From Litoreibacter arenae DSM 19593 (lineage in GTDB: Bacteria; Pseudomonadota; Alphaproteobacteria; Rhodobacterales; Rhodobacteraceae), in the NCBI RefSeq assembly GCF_000442275.2, contig NZ_KE557306.1, positions 1,088,959 through 1,152,958 of the forward strand: DNA of 64,000 nucleotides. Reading direction: 5' to 3'. Below, piece by piece: positions 36,783 through 46,812 of the stretch. The notes under the pieces were generated by a model, which made no database searches, had not been told where the DNA came from, and saw nothing but the letters and a program-made list of their open reading frames with translations. A program made the translations under genes and the position numbers. The first letter of the stretch is position 1, and every line of letters starts with the position of its first letter.

Positions 36783-38066
36783 CTATGAGGCAACATCCTC
36801 GGACGCCTCGGCAATCTCTTCGGCGGCTTCCACATACACTTCCTGCGCAATCTCCGCGATGTACGGCGTCGAGCCGGGACCGACCGCCGCGTATGGCACG
36901 GCCTCGTACTCGTCCTCTTCGGCGTAGGCCGATTGGCGTCGGGTCATCCGGTATGCGGCGTATATCGCAGTAGCCGCCATGGTCGCCACGATGATCAGCC
37001 AGAACCCTTGCGGCCCGAATTGCGTCATCAACCAGCCCGTCAGAACCGGACCGGCAATGGCACCCAAACCGTTGACGAACAGCAGACCGCCGGAAGCCCC
37101 GGCCATGTCTTCGACATCAAGATAGTCATTGGTATAGGCGATCAGCAGCGCATAAAGCGGATTGGTCATGCCGCCGATGATAAAGGCGCACACCAGCGAA
37201 ACAGGGAAATAGGTGCCGTAAAGCCAAGCTACGAATGCAGCGACGGATGCGATTGCCGAGACCGTCAGAATTAGCACACGTCGATCCATCCGGTCGGATA
37301 TCCACCCGATCGGGTATTGCAAAACCATGGCGCCGACAAAGATCGCGGAGACGAAGACCGAAATCTGCGCCACGCTCAGCCCGGCTTCGGAGCCATAAAC
37401 CGCCGACATCCCGAACTGCGCAGAAAAAACGCCCCCCAGCAGCAGCATACCAACGACGCCGAGCGGGGAGATCTTGTAGAGATCCGCAAAGCTCAATTGG
37501 CGGGTCGCCCCAAAGGCGGGTGTGGGTGACACTGACAGCAAAATCGGGGCGAAGGAAATCGACACCAGCACCGACGGGATGATGAACAGGATGAACCCGC
37601 CCGGGTCCGCGACGTTGAGCAAGCCTTGCGCAGTGACGATGCCCACCATCTGGACGATCATATAGAGCGACAGCGCCTGCCCGCGGGTTTCATTGGTAGC
37701 GGAATTGTTGAGCCAGCTTTCGGCCGTCACGTAAACGCCCGAGAAACTGAAACCGATGATCACGCGCAAGATGACCCACGCAATAGGATCGGTGACAGCC
37801 GGATAGAGTATCAACGCGGCCGAAATGAAAGAGCCGAGCGCCGCAAATACGCGGACATGCCCGACGCGCTGGATAAAGCCCGGTGCCAAACGTGAGCCGC
37901 CCAGAAAGCCGAGGAAGTAGCCGGACGTGATCAGCGATAGCTCGTAGGTCGAGAAGCCCTCGATGCCGCCGCGCACACCCATAAGGGAGCCTTGAAGGCC
38001 GTTGCCGACCATCAGGAACATCATTCCAAGCAACAGGGCCCAAGAGGACTTCAGGACGTCAAACAT
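36783..38066 (-). CDS. major facilitator superfamily transporter
   Basis: A 427-residue permease with 12 predicted membrane segments. It has typical MFS loops (GFLGGSRLAPGFIQRVGHVRVF between helices 2 and 3, and GWISDRMDRRVLIL in the second half). The last 60 residues form a cytoplasmic acidic Glu/Ala-rich tail (YAEEDEYEAVPYAAVGPG) that is longer than usual for the family and ends in EAAEEIAEASEDVAS. The substrate is unknown; the fold resembles sugar or drug permeases of the YcaD type. The start used is the ATG at 38066, before the first helix. Confidence 0.83.
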   Translation of the reverse strand: MFDVLKSSWALLLGMMFLMVGNGLQGSLMGVRGGIEGFSTYELSLITSGYFLGFLGGSRLAPGFIQRVGHVRVFAALGSFISAALILYPAVTDPIAWVILRVIIGFSFSGVYVTAESWLNNSATNETRGQALSLYMIVQMVGIVTAQGLLNVADPGGFILFIIPSVLVSISFAPILLSVSPTPAFGATRQLSFADLYKISPLGVVGMLLLGGVFSAQFGMSAVYGSEAGLSVAQISVFVSAIFVGAMVLQYPIGWISDRMDRRVLILTVSAIASVAAFVAWLYGTYFPVSLVCAFIIGGMTNPLYALLIAYTNDYLDVEDMAGASGGLLFVNGLGAIAGPVLTGWLMTQFGPQGFWLIIVATMAATAIYAAYRMTRRQSAYAEEDEYEAVPYAAVGPGSTPYIAEIAQEVYVEAAEEIAEASEDVAS

Positions 38067-38176
38067 TTTGCATTCCAAACCTTGAGCTATCGGCGACACA
38101 CCTGCGCAGACCTAATTCATTCGGGCGGGCTATAGTTGCCTGCGTCCGACGCCACAAGGACAACCTGCGTCACTCT

Positions 38177-39214
38177 TCAGGGCAGCAGCAGCGAGGAGTC
38201 TCCGTAGGAGAAAAACCGATAGTCACTATCAATGGCATGAGTGTAGATTTCGCGCACCCGCTGCTGGCCCATCAGCGCCGAAACAAGCATCATCAGGGTG
38301 GACTTGGGCAGATGAAAATTCGTCATCAAGGCGTCGGTGATTTTGAATTCGAAACCGGGATAGATGAAGATGTCTGTCTCCCCTTCCCATGGCGCTATTT
38401 CCCCCTGCGCTGACGCGGCGCTTTCGATCAGTCGCAGCGCGGTGGTGCCGACCGGAACAACGCGGCGGCCTTGCTCCTTGGCGGCTTTGATCTGTGATGC
38501 GGCTTCCTGCGAGACCTGCCCCCATTCGGCATGCATCTTGTGGGTTTTCACGTCGTCCACCTTGACCGGCAAAAACGTGCCTGCGCCGACATGCAGAGTT
38601 ACATGCGCGAACTGAACACCCTTGGCCTTCAGTTTATCAAGCAGAGGCTCGTCGAAATGCAGGGAAGCCGTCGGGGCTGCGACCGCCCCCGTGGTCTTGG
38701 CGAAAACTGTCTGGTAGTCGGTCTTGTCCTGCTCATCCGCTGCCCGTTTCGCTGCAATATAGGGCGGCAAAGGCATCTGCCCCGCCTCGGCCAGAGCGTC
38801 GTCAAAGGCCTTGCCCTGACGGTTGAACGAAAGCACAGCCTGCCCGTCATCACGCGACAGCAAACTCGCCTCCAGCCCCGCGGCAAATGTGATCGCTTCA
38901 CCATCGCGCACCTTCCGAAGAGGTTTGACCAGCGCGCGCCAAGTGCCGTCGGGCGTAGGTGACAGCAACGTGACCTCAATCTTCGAGACGTTCCCATCCC
39001 GTTCGCGGTGGCCGAACAGGCGTGCCGGAATGACCTTGGTGTCGTTCAACACCAGCAGGTCCCCATCTTGCAACAGGTCGGGCAAGTCGGTGACTGTCCG
39101 GTCGTCAATTTTCGTAGGCGAGGCGACCAGTAGCCTCGACGCGCTACGTGGCACGGCCGGGCGGGTGGCGATCAGCCGCTCTGGCAGATCGAAGTCAAAA
39201 TCACTCAATTTCAT
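38177..39214 (-). CDS. queA: S-adenosylmethionine:tRNA ribosyltransferase-isomerase
   Basis: Adds an epoxycyclopentane ring from SAM to preQ1 in tRNA, the penultimate step of queuosine synthesis. The 345-residue protein begins with the family [16 protein letters not shown]. It contains [18 protein letters not shown], the [14 protein letters not shown] segment, the [10 protein letters not shown] block and [17 protein letters not shown] near the end. It is 9 bases from the large AsmA-like gene, which it follows; the two could be co-transcribed. No other queuosine genes were seen nearby. Confidence 0.95.
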   Translation of the reverse strand: MKLSDFDFDLPERLIATRPAVPRSASRLLVASPTKIDDRTVTDLPDLLQDGDLLVLNDTKVIPARLFGHRERDGNVSKIEVTLLSPTPDGTWRALVKPLRKVRDGEAITFAAGLEASLLSRDDGQAVLSFNRQGKAFDDALAEAGQMPLPPYIAAKRAADEQDKTDYQTVFAKTTGAVAAPTASLHFDEPLLDKLKAKGVQFAHVTLHVGAGTFLPVKVDDVKTHKMHAEWGQVSQEAASQIKAAKEQGRRVVPVGTTALRLIESAASAQGEIAPWEGETDIFIYPGFEFKITDALMTNFHLPKSTLMMLVSALMGQQRVREIYTHAIDSDYRFFSYGDSSLLLP

Positions 39215-39223
39215 GAATTTATC

Positions 39224-42200
39224 TCAGTTTCTCAATTCAGGCGGCGGCTGCCGGAAGATTTCGCGGAAGATACCCGGCGTCAACACCGAGAGCGGATTGA
39301 CCCCCACCTTTGGTTCGTCGGCGGAGCCGCGCAGCGTGTAGTTGAACCCAAACAGCCCCTCGCCTTTTCTGGGCGAGAACAGGGCTCCGAACAGCCCGTT
39401 CACCGCATAGATCGGAGAAACCACACCGCGCATATCCATGCGGCGCGTTCCGGTGTTGTAGACCCCGTCCATGGTGATCCCCATTGACGGCCCAACCGCC
39501 GACGACCGCCGAAGGTTGACCCCACCCGGCGTTAGCAGGAACCGGGCTTCGGTCGTCGTGAACAGAATGCCGTCGCCGCTGAGTTGCTCCAGCAGCCCGA
39601 TGACGCTGATCGCCGACAGCAGGTCCGCGAGTGCGGGCGCTTTCTTGACGCGTGTGTTCGAGATATTCAGTGCCCCCTCGAACTGGCCCGGTTGTCCGTT
39701 CGGCTGCAAGGTCAGCGTCATGTCCCCGCCTCTGGCATTGCGGAAAATGCCTGAGGCGGCGATTACCCCACCGCCATTGTCGGACTTGATGCGAACGGCT
39801 GGCCCCCGCTGCGTCGGGATTACCACGCCCGAGACCGGCGCGCTGCCGTTCAGCCGGGCTTTGAAACTGCCGTCGAGACCCCTGTCATTGCGAAACCGCC
39901 CTTGAAAGCCATCCAGCGAAATCGTGTCGGTGACGACCAAACGGTCCAGAGCAAGCTCCAGAGGTGGACCGCCAGTGCCGCCGCCACCTGTCGTCACACC
40001 AAACTTGCGGATGTCGATGGTGCCGCCACGAATGACGATCTGTGGCGGCTGGTTCGCCCCGCGACCGACGACCTCAACTCGGGAATTCAGACGCCCGGCG
40101 ACTTTCAAGGGCGCGAAAATCGCTCGATCCAAACCGCCACCACCCGGCTTCAACGAGACGCTGCCTTGCGCGTCAAGCCCACTTGCCGCGATACGAATGT
40201 CGTCAACGCTTGGGGTGTCGGCCAGCGTCAAGGCTAACGACAGGCTTCCGCTCGCAGCATTTGGCTTCGTCCAGCTCAAGGCCGGTATCGTTAGCCCGAC
40301 ACCCCGAAGGTCGGATGTCAAAGCGACCTTGGGAGCTTGTCCCTTAGCCAGTTGCACGTTGATATCGGCAACGCCTGTCCCCGAAACGCTGCCTTTCGGC
40401 AGCCCTACATTGAACGCATCCAGCATACGGGACGACAGCTCAATCGTTCCTGTGACGTTGCTGGTCTTCCCTGTGTCCGGTCCGATGTCTCGCGACCACA
40501 AGATATCTATCGGCACATTGTCGATCGTGCCTTTGCCGCCAATCGAGAGTTTTCCGTCACCGGCGGTGACTTCCATGAGGTCCGATCGCAAGGTGCGATC
40601 TTTGATCAATGTGGTCGATTCCACCTCGCGCACCTTGGCAGACACCTCGTAGCCCACATCCTGGATTTCCACCTTTTTGGCAAGCGGCACCGTCAAGCGT
40701 GTCTTTATCGCCGCCGTGCCGGTAACTACGTTCGGTGTCAATTCTGACTTCGTCAGGAATTCAAACGGTTTCTCATCCAGCAACACCAGCGCGGCAGAAA
40801 GCGGCCCGTCCAGTTCAAGATCGAATACCGCAGTCGCGGGGGTGGCGGTCATGTCCTGTATCTGCATGACCGACCCGCTCGCCTGCAGCGATCCTGTTTC
40901 CAGCGCCGAGATAACACCCGACCTGAGTGCGAGGTTGAAGCTTTTACCCGAGATCGACGCATAGCCGTACGCTTGCTCGACAGGTGGAAGTGTTTTCAGG
41001 AACTTCACTCTGGCATCTGAAATATCGAAGCTGACGGCCGCTTCCGGTGCTGTTTCCGGACGGACCCGCAGGGATGCATGGGCGTTCTTGACCTGCCCGT
41101 CCTCGATATTCTCGATCAACCATGCTCTGGTTTTTTCGACCGCGTTTTCCGGCCATAGGGCCATCAGGCGAACGTGGTCGATCTCTTCAATCGCCGCATC
41201 CATCGACACCGCCCAGCCTTGTGGCAGGGCATCGACGCTCCCCTTTGCCAGAAGTTCGGCGCCTTCATTGCGCAAGACCAGTTGGCCTACGTCCAGCTCA
41301 AGTTCGGTCGGGCGATACCGCAGATCCAAAGCACCGCTCGCAAAGGTCACAGGTGCTTCGAACATGCCTTCAGGGGCCAAGCGCACGTCAGTAAAGCGAA
41401 ACTGTCCAAGCAGCGTCTGAGGAATACCGGCGACGAAATCCATCAGGTCGGCATGGCCCGTCGCGTTCAATCTCAGTTGTGGCGAATCCAGCGCTATCTG
41501 GTCAAAGATCAAGCGTCCTGTGGCAGCCTCGTAGCGCAGGTAGCTTTTGGCGGAGTTGAACGTCACAGGCTTCGCCTGTTCATTCGGGCGCAACGCGCCT
41601 TTTGCCAGATCCAGCGTACCCGCGAGGCCCACAACCTGCCCCGCGCCGTCTATTTCTGCGGTCAACGCTCCCGAAGCCGGTGCATCAAGCACACTCAGGA
41701 AGTTCAACGCCGCGACCTGGGCGGCCAGATCCCGCGCCCTGAGATTGTCGAACTTGCCAACCAACCGGGCACCTTCGCCGCCCTTGCCCTTGTCGGCAGC
41801 AAAGAAAAGCCGCGCCGGCGGGCCGCTTGGTTGATCCAGGTCGAACGAGATATTCAACGCGATCACGTTGGTCGCATTGGTCAACTTCAGAGCACCTTGC
41901 TCGACAATGGTGACATCGCCTGTGCGATCGTCCGACAAACGTATGGTCAGGGATTCGGCGCTGACTTCCTCCAACTCCACCATCCAAGGCGCTTCCAGCC
42001 AGTCGTCAATCTGCTCCATAACCTCGGCCATCGAACCTGCCTCGACCTGCGCGCCGCCAAGCTGGGCACCAAATGCCAGTTCAATCTGTCCACGTTCGTC
42101 GCGGTTCAGTTCCAGAATTGCGCCCTGAAGCTCGACCGTCTCCAGCTTCACCCGCCCCATCAGCAACTCGGACGTGTCGAGCTTGCTGCGCAGACTCGGC

Positions 42201-42586
42201 AGTACAAGGATAGGAGCGCCATCCTCGTTGAACACCTCGACCCCTGCGAAATCGACGGTAGGTCGATAGGCCTCGTCACGCAGCCCCACAGATATCGAAG
42301 AGAGCTGCACTGTTTCTCCGACGAGTTCCGCGTTCAAGCGCTCCTCGACCCGCTCAACTGCCCACTGCGGCAACTCAATGCTGCGCCCCATGACGGACAG
42401 CAAGGCAATAATGGCGAGAAAGAAAACGAACGTAACAAGCGTTCCCACCACCGACGCGGCAAGAACGCCCGCCCCGCGCTTGCGGTGACGTCGCTTCACA
42501 GGCTTGGGCTGCGGGTCGTCCTTCCCCTCATCGGTCGGCGCTTCGACCACGGGTTCGGCGTCTATCTGCGTGGCGTCTTCTGCCAT
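39224..42586 (-). CDS. large AsmA/DUF3971 (YhdP-like) inner-membrane protein
   Basis: A 1120-residue protein anchored by a single N-terminal helix (about residues 38-67, with a charged Lys/Arg stretch before it). A very long periplasmic beta-rich region follows, with repeated amphipathic strands, as in the AsmA-like proteins that form hydrophobic grooves for phospholipid transfer to the outer membrane. DUF3971-type features near the N-terminus and an AsmA-like C-terminus (GSVSGTGVADINVQLAKG, GVNLRRSSAVGPSMGIT) support this. The end RQPPPELRN is short. A YhdP-like role in lipid transport or envelope stability is the best guess, inferred from the architecture. The ATG at 42586 follows the longer, unsupported frame from 42613. 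Confidence 0.75.
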   Translation of the reverse strand: MAEDATQIDAEPVVEAPTDEGKDDPQPKPVKRRHRKRGAGVLAASVVGTLVTFVFFLAIIALLSVMGRSIELPQWAVERVEERLNAELVGETVQLSSISVGLRDEAYRPTVDFAGVEVFNEDGAPILVLPSLRSKLDTSELLMGRVKLETVELQGAILELNRDERGQIELAFGAQLGGAQVEAGSMAEVMEQIDDWLEAPWMVELEEVSAESLTIRLSDDRTGDVTIVEQGALKLTNATNVIALNISFDLDQPSGPPARLFFAADKGKGGEGARLVGKFDNLRARDLAAQVAALNFLSVLDAPASGALTAEIDGAGQVVGLAGTLDLAKGALRPNEQAKPVTFNSAKSYLRYEAATGRLIFDQIALDSPQLRLNATGHADLMDFVAGIPQTLLGQFRFTDVRLAPEGMFEAPVTFASGALDLRYRPTELELDVGQLVLRNEGAELLAKGSVDALPQGWAVSMDAAIEEIDHVRLMALWPENAVEKTRAWLIENIEDGQVKNAHASLRVRPETAPEAAVSFDISDARVKFLKTLPPVEQAYGYASISGKSFNLALRSGVISALETGSLQASGSVMQIQDMTATPATAVFDLELDGPLSAALVLLDEKPFEFLTKSELTPNVVTGTAAIKTRLTVPLAKKVEIQDVGYEVSAKVREVESTTLIKDRTLRSDLMEVTAGDGKLSIGGKGTIDNVPIDILWSRDIGPDTGKTSNVTGTIELSSRMLDAFNVGLPKGSVSGTGVADINVQLAKGQAPKVALTSDLRGVGLTIPALSWTKPNAASGSLSLALTLADTPSVDDIRIAASGLDAQGSVSLKPGGGGLDRAIFAPLKVAGRLNSRVEVVGRGANQPPQIVIRGGTIDIRKFGVTTGGGGTGGPPLELALDRLVVTDTISLDGFQGRFRNDRGLDGSFKARLNGSAPVSGVVIPTQRGPAVRIKSDNGGGVIAASGIFRNARGGDMTLTLQPNGQPGQFEGALNISNTRVKKAPALADLLSAISVIGLLEQLSGDGILFTTTEARFLLTPGGVNLRRSSAVGPSMGITMDGVYNTGTRRMDMRGVVSPIYAVNGLFGALFSPRKGEGLFGFNYTLRGSADEPKVGVNPLSVLTPGIFREIFRQPPPELRN

Positions 42587-42697
42587 GCCACCTCGTTTGG
42601 CGTGCACATGCACGCAGTTGCGAATGGAGCTTTAACTTTACATATAGCGCTCTACTCTTGGGCACACTTCAAATCTACATCACAAGGAACCGCTGTC

Positions 42698-43159
42698 ATG
42701 ATACAAGTTGGCGATATGGCCCCCGATTTCACCCTGCCGCGCGATGGCGGTGACACTGTCACACTTTCCGCGCTGCGACCTTCCAAAGTGGTTTTGTATT
42801 TCTACCCCAAGGACGACACGTCGGGCTGCACTAAACAGGCCATCGCGTTCACCGAGCAATTGCAAGACTTCAGGGACGAGGGCTGCGAGGTTATCGGGGT
42901 CTCAAAGGACACCGTCGCAAAGCATGATAAGTTCCGCACCAAGCACGAATTGGGCATCATACTGGCGTCCGACGCGGAAAGCGATGTTTGCGAGCAGTAC
43001 GGCGTTTGGAAGGAAAAGAGCATGTATGGCAAGACCTACATGGGCATCGAACGCTCAACATTCCTGATCGGAAGCGACGGCAAACTCTTGCAAGAATGGC
43101 GCAAGGTCCGGGTGCCCGGCCATGTCGACGCGGTTCTGGAAGCGGTCCGATCCGAATAA
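42698..43159 (+). CDS. bcp: peroxiredoxin, BCP/PrxQ type
   Basis: A thiol peroxidase that reduces hydroperoxides in the cytosol. It is 153 residues with the peroxiredoxin core FYPKDDTSGCTKQA; Cys44 is the peroxidatic residue. The resolving Cys five positions later, present in classical BCP (CTxxxC), is Ile here, so it is of the 1-Cys or atypical type; another Cys lies in DVCEQYGVW. The WRKVRVPGHVDAVL end is standard. The true start is ATG 42698; the very long frame extending back to 41174 is antisense to the AsmA-like gene and not coding. It stands alone after the divergent AsmA-like gene. Confidence 0.92.
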   Translation: MIQVGDMAPDFTLPRDGGDTVTLSALRPSKVVLYFYPKDDTSGCTKQAIAFTEQLQDFRDEGCEVIGVSKDTVAKHDKFRTKHELGIILASDAESDVCEQYGVWKEKSMYGKTYMGIERSTFLIGSDGKLLQEWRKVRVPGHVDAVLEAVRSE

Positions 43160-43457
43160 CACCGAAGGTTGAGCGCCCCTGTTTTCCGGATAAACTAAAG
43201 TTGCCCATTTGCGCGGAGAAGTCGGCAAATGCCGAGTTGCCCCTTGCTAGTTGCCTGACGCTCAGGCCACGAACCACTCACTGCCCCCGCGAAATCGGCG
43301 AAATATCGCCAAAAAAGCGCTGTTCTGTAGCAGGTTGTCACAGGAGCGGCCTTAAATGTTGCGCCATATGTTCTCAGTGTTTAAGCAGCCGAGAGTTGAC
43401 CGCTAGGTGGGGACCCTTGGTTGACGCAGATATCTGGGGAAGACGGGATATGGACAC
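43160..43457. other. intergenic region upstream of the M23 peptidase gene
   Basis: About 300 bases without a convincing gene. It holds the downstream end of bcp and the promoter region of the M23/bactofilin unit. A TTGACG at 43421-43426 could be a -35, but no -10 at the right distance is convincing. Short inverted repeats such as GGCGAAATATCGCC near 43300 are visible, without a defined role. Confidence 0.4.
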
Positions 43458-44804
43458 GTGAAGACACGCCTTTTCAGCGCTTTAGATCACGCGGTTGAAC
43501 GCAGACTGCCGGAGCAACGCCTGTTTCTGAAATCGGAAGAAGGAACCCGTTTCATCCGCCTGCGGCCGACCATGCAAGCAGGAATCATTCTGGGTGCTGC
43601 CACGATTGCCTGTTGGACGTTTGTGGTAACAGCAATTTTCCTCATGGATACGATCAGCTCCGGCAATGCTCGTGAGCAGGCGCAGCGCGAACGCGCTATT
43701 TACGAGGCGCGCCTCAACGCTTTATCGAACGAGCGCGACGACCGTGCCGTCGAAGCCGCAGCCGCCCATGACCGCTTCTACGTTGCGCTGGAACAAATCT
43801 CCGAGATGCAGTCCGCCCTGCTCGCGTCCGAAGATCGCCGCAACGAGTTGGAAACCGGTATCGAGGTGATCCAAACCACCCTTCGCAAGACCATGAAAGA
43901 TCGTGACGCAGCGCGCAGGGAAACCGAAGTTCTGACCGCGCAGCTGAACGCCGAAGACAACCCAGACAGCCCGTTGCTGGCGCGCGCCAAGACCGTTGAT
44001 GGGTCCGTGTCGTTCCTGACCTCCGCACTGGAAGAGACCGCAGCTGAGCGTGACCAGATCGCGAAAGACGCGCAAGCCGCCATCGACACCGCCGAAGAAC
44101 TGCGCTTCACGCTCAAGATGAATGAAGATCGCAACGAGCAGATCTTCTCGCGTCTCGAAGAAGCCGTAACCGTTTCGCTCGAACCGCTGGACAAAATGTT
44201 CCGCGCGGCAGGCATGCCCACCGAGAGTATCCTGCGTGAAGTGCGTCGCGGCTATTCCGGTCAGGGCGGCCCCCTGTTGCCCGCTACGATGTCGACCTCG
44301 GGCGGTGGCACGATCACCGACCAGACCTCCACCCGCGCAAATCGTCTGCTGAAAGAGCTGGACCGGATCAACCTGTTCCGCATCGCCGCCGACAAATCGC
44401 CTGTCGCCATGCCTGTGAAAGCTGCGTTCCGGTTCACATCGCCATTCGGCTATCGCCGCGATCCAAAGGGGGCGGGCCGCCGCATGCATGCAGGCGTGGA
44501 CTTCGCCGGATCGCGCGGCACGGCGATCTACGCAACCGCAGATGGCATCGTCACACATGCAGGATGGCAGTCGGGCTACGGTAAACTGGTAAAGATCAAG
44601 CACGCCTTTGGTATTGAAACCCGCTATGCCCATAACTCGAATATTCGTGTAAAAGTTGGTCAAAGGGTATCGCGTGGGGACCGTATCAGTGATATGGGAG
44701 CCACTGGCCGTGTCACCGGCACCCATCTTCACTATGAGGTCCGTCTGAACGGAACTCCGGTCAACCCGATGACCTATATCAAGGCAGGACGCGATGTTTT
44801 CTAA
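43458..44804 (+). CDS. M23 family metallopeptidase with coiled coil (envelope hydrolase)
   Basis: A 448-residue membrane-anchored zinc endopeptidase that likely cuts peptidoglycan cross-links. One transmembrane helix is near residues 38-62. A long coiled coil follows (about residues 70-230, rich in Glu, Ala and Arg), with the LytM/M23 domain at the end. Zinc ligands His and Asp in RRMHAGVDFAG and the HLHYEVR motif are intact, so it should be active. The start is GTG at 43458. The bactofilin gene begins inside its last codons, an 11-base overlap, matching the bactofilin-M23 pairs that shape cells in other bacteria. The family name used there is LmdC/Csd1-like. Confidence 0.9.
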   Translation: MKTRLFSALDHAVERRLPEQRLFLKSEEGTRFIRLRPTMQAGIILGAATIACWTFVVTAIFLMDTISSGNAREQAQRERAIYEARLNALSNERDDRAVEAAAAHDRFYVALEQISEMQSALLASEDRRNELETGIEVIQTTLRKTMKDRDAARRETEVLTAQLNAEDNPDSPLLARAKTVDGSVSFLTSALEETAAERDQIAKDAQAAIDTAEELRFTLKMNEDRNEQIFSRLEEAVTVSLEPLDKMFRAAGMPTESILREVRRGYSGQGGPLLPATMSTSGGGTITDQTSTRANRLLKELDRINLFRIAADKSPVAMPVKAAFRFTSPFGYRRDPKGAGRRMHAGVDFAGSRGTAIYATADGIVTHAGWQSGYGKLVKIKHAFGIETRYAHNSNIRVKVGQRVSRGDRISDMGATGRVTGTHLHYEVRLNGTPVNPMTYIKAGRDVF

Positions 44805-45330
44805 AAGCAAAATCAACGACCCAAGTGCAAAACCGTCTGAGGATAGCTCTGCACCTACAAAGCCCGCACCGACTTCTTCCAGCAGCGCGGCCCCGAAGTC
44901 CGACTTCACCGCGTCCGCGCCACGCCCGAAAGCGCCGCCGTCAACGCTGTCCACTGATCTGACGATCACTGGCAACCTAAAGACGACAGGCGATATTCAG
45001 GTCGAAGGCAATGTGGAGGGCGACATTCGCGCTCACCTGCTGACCGTCGGCGAAACCGCCGTCATCAAGGGTGAAATCGTCGCTGACGATATCGTTGTGA
45101 ACGGTCGCGTGATCGGTCGCGTTCGCGGTCTCAAAGTGCGTCTGACATCCACGGCACGTGTCGAGGGTGACATTATCCACAAGACCATCGCCATTGAGAG
45201 CGGCGCTCATTTCGAGGGGTCCGTTCAACGTCAGGACGATCCACTGAACACGGGTGCCAAGAAGGCAGATACGCCTGCGACACCATCCCCCTCCCCTGCT
45301 GCTGCGCAAACCGATCCCTCCAAAGCATAG
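44794..45330 (+). CDS. bactofilin (polymer-forming cytoskeletal protein)
   Basis: A 178-residue cytoskeletal protein. The core (about residues 50-145) is a beta-helix built from short repeats, such as TGDIQVEGNVEGDIRA and KGEIVADDIVVNGRVIGRV, which assemble into nonpolar filaments without nucleotides. The N- and C-terminal tails are Pro/Ser/Ala-rich and disordered (TKPAPTSSSSAAP, TPSPSPAAAQ); such tails bind membranes or partner proteins. It overlaps the M23 peptidase gene, and the filament probably localises that hydrolase to sites of curved or stalk-like growth. The target site in this organism is unknown. Confidence 0.93.
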   Translation: MFSKSKINDPSAKPSEDSSAPTKPAPTSSSSAAPKSDFTASAPRPKAPPSTLSTDLTITGNLKTTGDIQVEGNVEGDIRAHLLTVGETAVIKGEIVADDIVVNGRVIGRVRGLKVRLTSTARVEGDIIHKTIAIESGAHFEGSVQRQDDPLNTGAKKADTPATPSPSPAAAQTDPSKA

Positions 45331-45336
45331 CAGAGC

Positions 45337-46812
45337 ATGGATGCTATGACGTCCTTGGGCCCAAACCATCCAAGGACGCTGCCTCTTTGCAAACCCGAAA
45401 ACCGCATCTACCTGTTGATTGCGGCTATTCTTGCGTCGTCGCTCGGGTTCATCGACGGCTCCATTGTTGCTATCGCTTTGCCCGCCATGCGCATGTCCCT
45501 TGGCGCCACCTTGGTGGAAGCTCAATGGGTATCGAACGCCTACATGCTGACCCTCAGCGCCCTCATCCTTGTTGGGGGCGCAGCCGGGGACAGGTTCGGG
45601 TTGGCGCGTGTTTTCGGTGGAGGCATCGCGCTTTTCGTTATTGCTTCGATGGCCTGCGCTTTTGCAGCGACGCCGGAATTCCTGATCGGCGCACGGGCGG
45701 TTCAGGGGTTGGGTGCCGCATTTATGGTGCCAGGGTCACTGGCGCTCATCAGCCGCGCCTACCCGCAACATGAGCGCGCAAAAGCAATCGGCACATGGGC
45801 CGCCGCTGCTGCCGTTACATCGGCTCTTGGACCGATCATCGGCGGGCTGGCCCTGACTTTTGGCGGGGCCGACGTCTGGCGATGGATTTTTGCGGTGAAT
45901 CTGCCCTTGGGGCTGCTGGCACTCTACTTTCTGTTCGCAAAGGTGGAACAAGACCCCAGTCAAGCCGAACGCGGTCTCGACATCCCCGGCGCGCTAACTG
46001 CGGTTGTCGGACTTGGGCTGATAGCTTGGTCCGTGAGCGGCGCGGAACATGGCGACACGATCGATAGCTCCGCCGTCGCTATATTCCTCCTCGGGCTGGC
46101 GGTCATCACGCTCTTCATTCGGATCGAAGCGAAAAGCCCGTATCCAATGATGCCCTTGTCATTGTTCCAGAACCCGGGTTTTTCTGTCGCCAACGCCGCC
46201 GCGTTCGGCATCTATTTCGCGTTCTCCGCAATCCTGATGTATTTGCCGATGCTGGTAATCGGCGCGTGGGGCGAATCCGAAATCACGACCTCTGCGGCTT
46301 ATGCGCCCCTGTCGGTGTTTATCGCTTTGCTTTCCAGATATTCCGGCAAACTGGCTGCTCGGATAGGGCCGATGCCATTGCTCGTAGGCGGCTCTTTGGT
46401 GCTTGCAACTGGCTACGCCACCTTGGCGCTCGTCATTCCGACACAGAATTTTTGGGGTGCCATTCTGCCGGCAATGTGCTTGCAGGGCGTGGGAATGGGC
46501 CTTGTGGTCGCGCCACTGTCCGCCGCGGTTATGGACTCGGTTCCTTCTCATGCGACCGGCACGGCATCGGGGATCAACAACGCCGTTGTCCGTATGTCGG
46601 GTTTGCTTGCCGTCGCCGTAATGGGAAGCGTGGTCGCCATCGGCTACGGAGCGGCACAGGGGCCGGCCTCGTTCGGAGAAATCATGCGCGACCCGGGCCA
46701 CCTGGCAGCAAGCAACGCAGCCTTTATCAGAGTCGCGTGGGGTGCCTCTGCAATCTGTCTGATCTCCGCGGCGTTGGCAGCCTTTGCTCTACGCCCGAAA
46801 ATGCGCGCCTAG
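45337..46812 (+). CDS. MFS multidrug exporter of the DHA2 (EmrB/QacA) type
   Basis: A 491-residue permease with 14 predicted membrane segments, the number expected for DHA2. It has the family motifs [38 protein letters not shown] in the first half and [20 protein letters not shown] in the last. It probably exports toxic compounds by proton antiport. It starts 6 bases after bactofilin, so it may be co-transcribed, although a functional link is not evident. Its stop codon overlaps that of the convergent prfB gene through CTAG. Confidence 0.88.
   Translation: MDAMTSLGPNHPRTLPLCKPENRIYLLIAAILASSLGFIDGSIVAIALPAMRMSLGATLVEAQWVSNAYMLTLSALILVGGAAGDRFGLARVFGGGIALFVIASMACAFAATPEFLIGARAVQGLGAAFMVPGSLALISRAYPQHERAKAIGTWAAAAAVTSALGPIIGGLALTFGGADVWRWIFAVNLPLGLLALYFLFAKVEQDPSQAERGLDIPGALTAVVGLGLIAWSVSGAEHGDTIDSSAVAIFLLGLAVITLFIRIEAKSPYPMMPLSLFQNPGFSVANAAAFGIYFAFSAILMYLPMLVIGAWGESEITTSAAYAPLSVFIALLSRYSGKLAARIGPMPLLVGGSLVLATGYATLALVIPTQNFWGAILPAMCLQGVGMGLVVAPLSAAVMDSVPSHATGTASGINNAVVRMSGLLAVAVMGSVVAIGYGAAQGPASFGEIMRDPGHLAASNAAFIRVAWGASAICLISAALAAFALRPKMRA

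Noticed and set aside
41174-42697. Long open frame on the plus strand (part of a 661-codon frame ending in bcp) across the AsmA-like gene
   Set aside because: It is antisense to a long gene with a typical membrane anchor and periplasmic repeats. Its translation has the odd composition of a shadow frame, and only the final 153 codons match a known protein (bcp).
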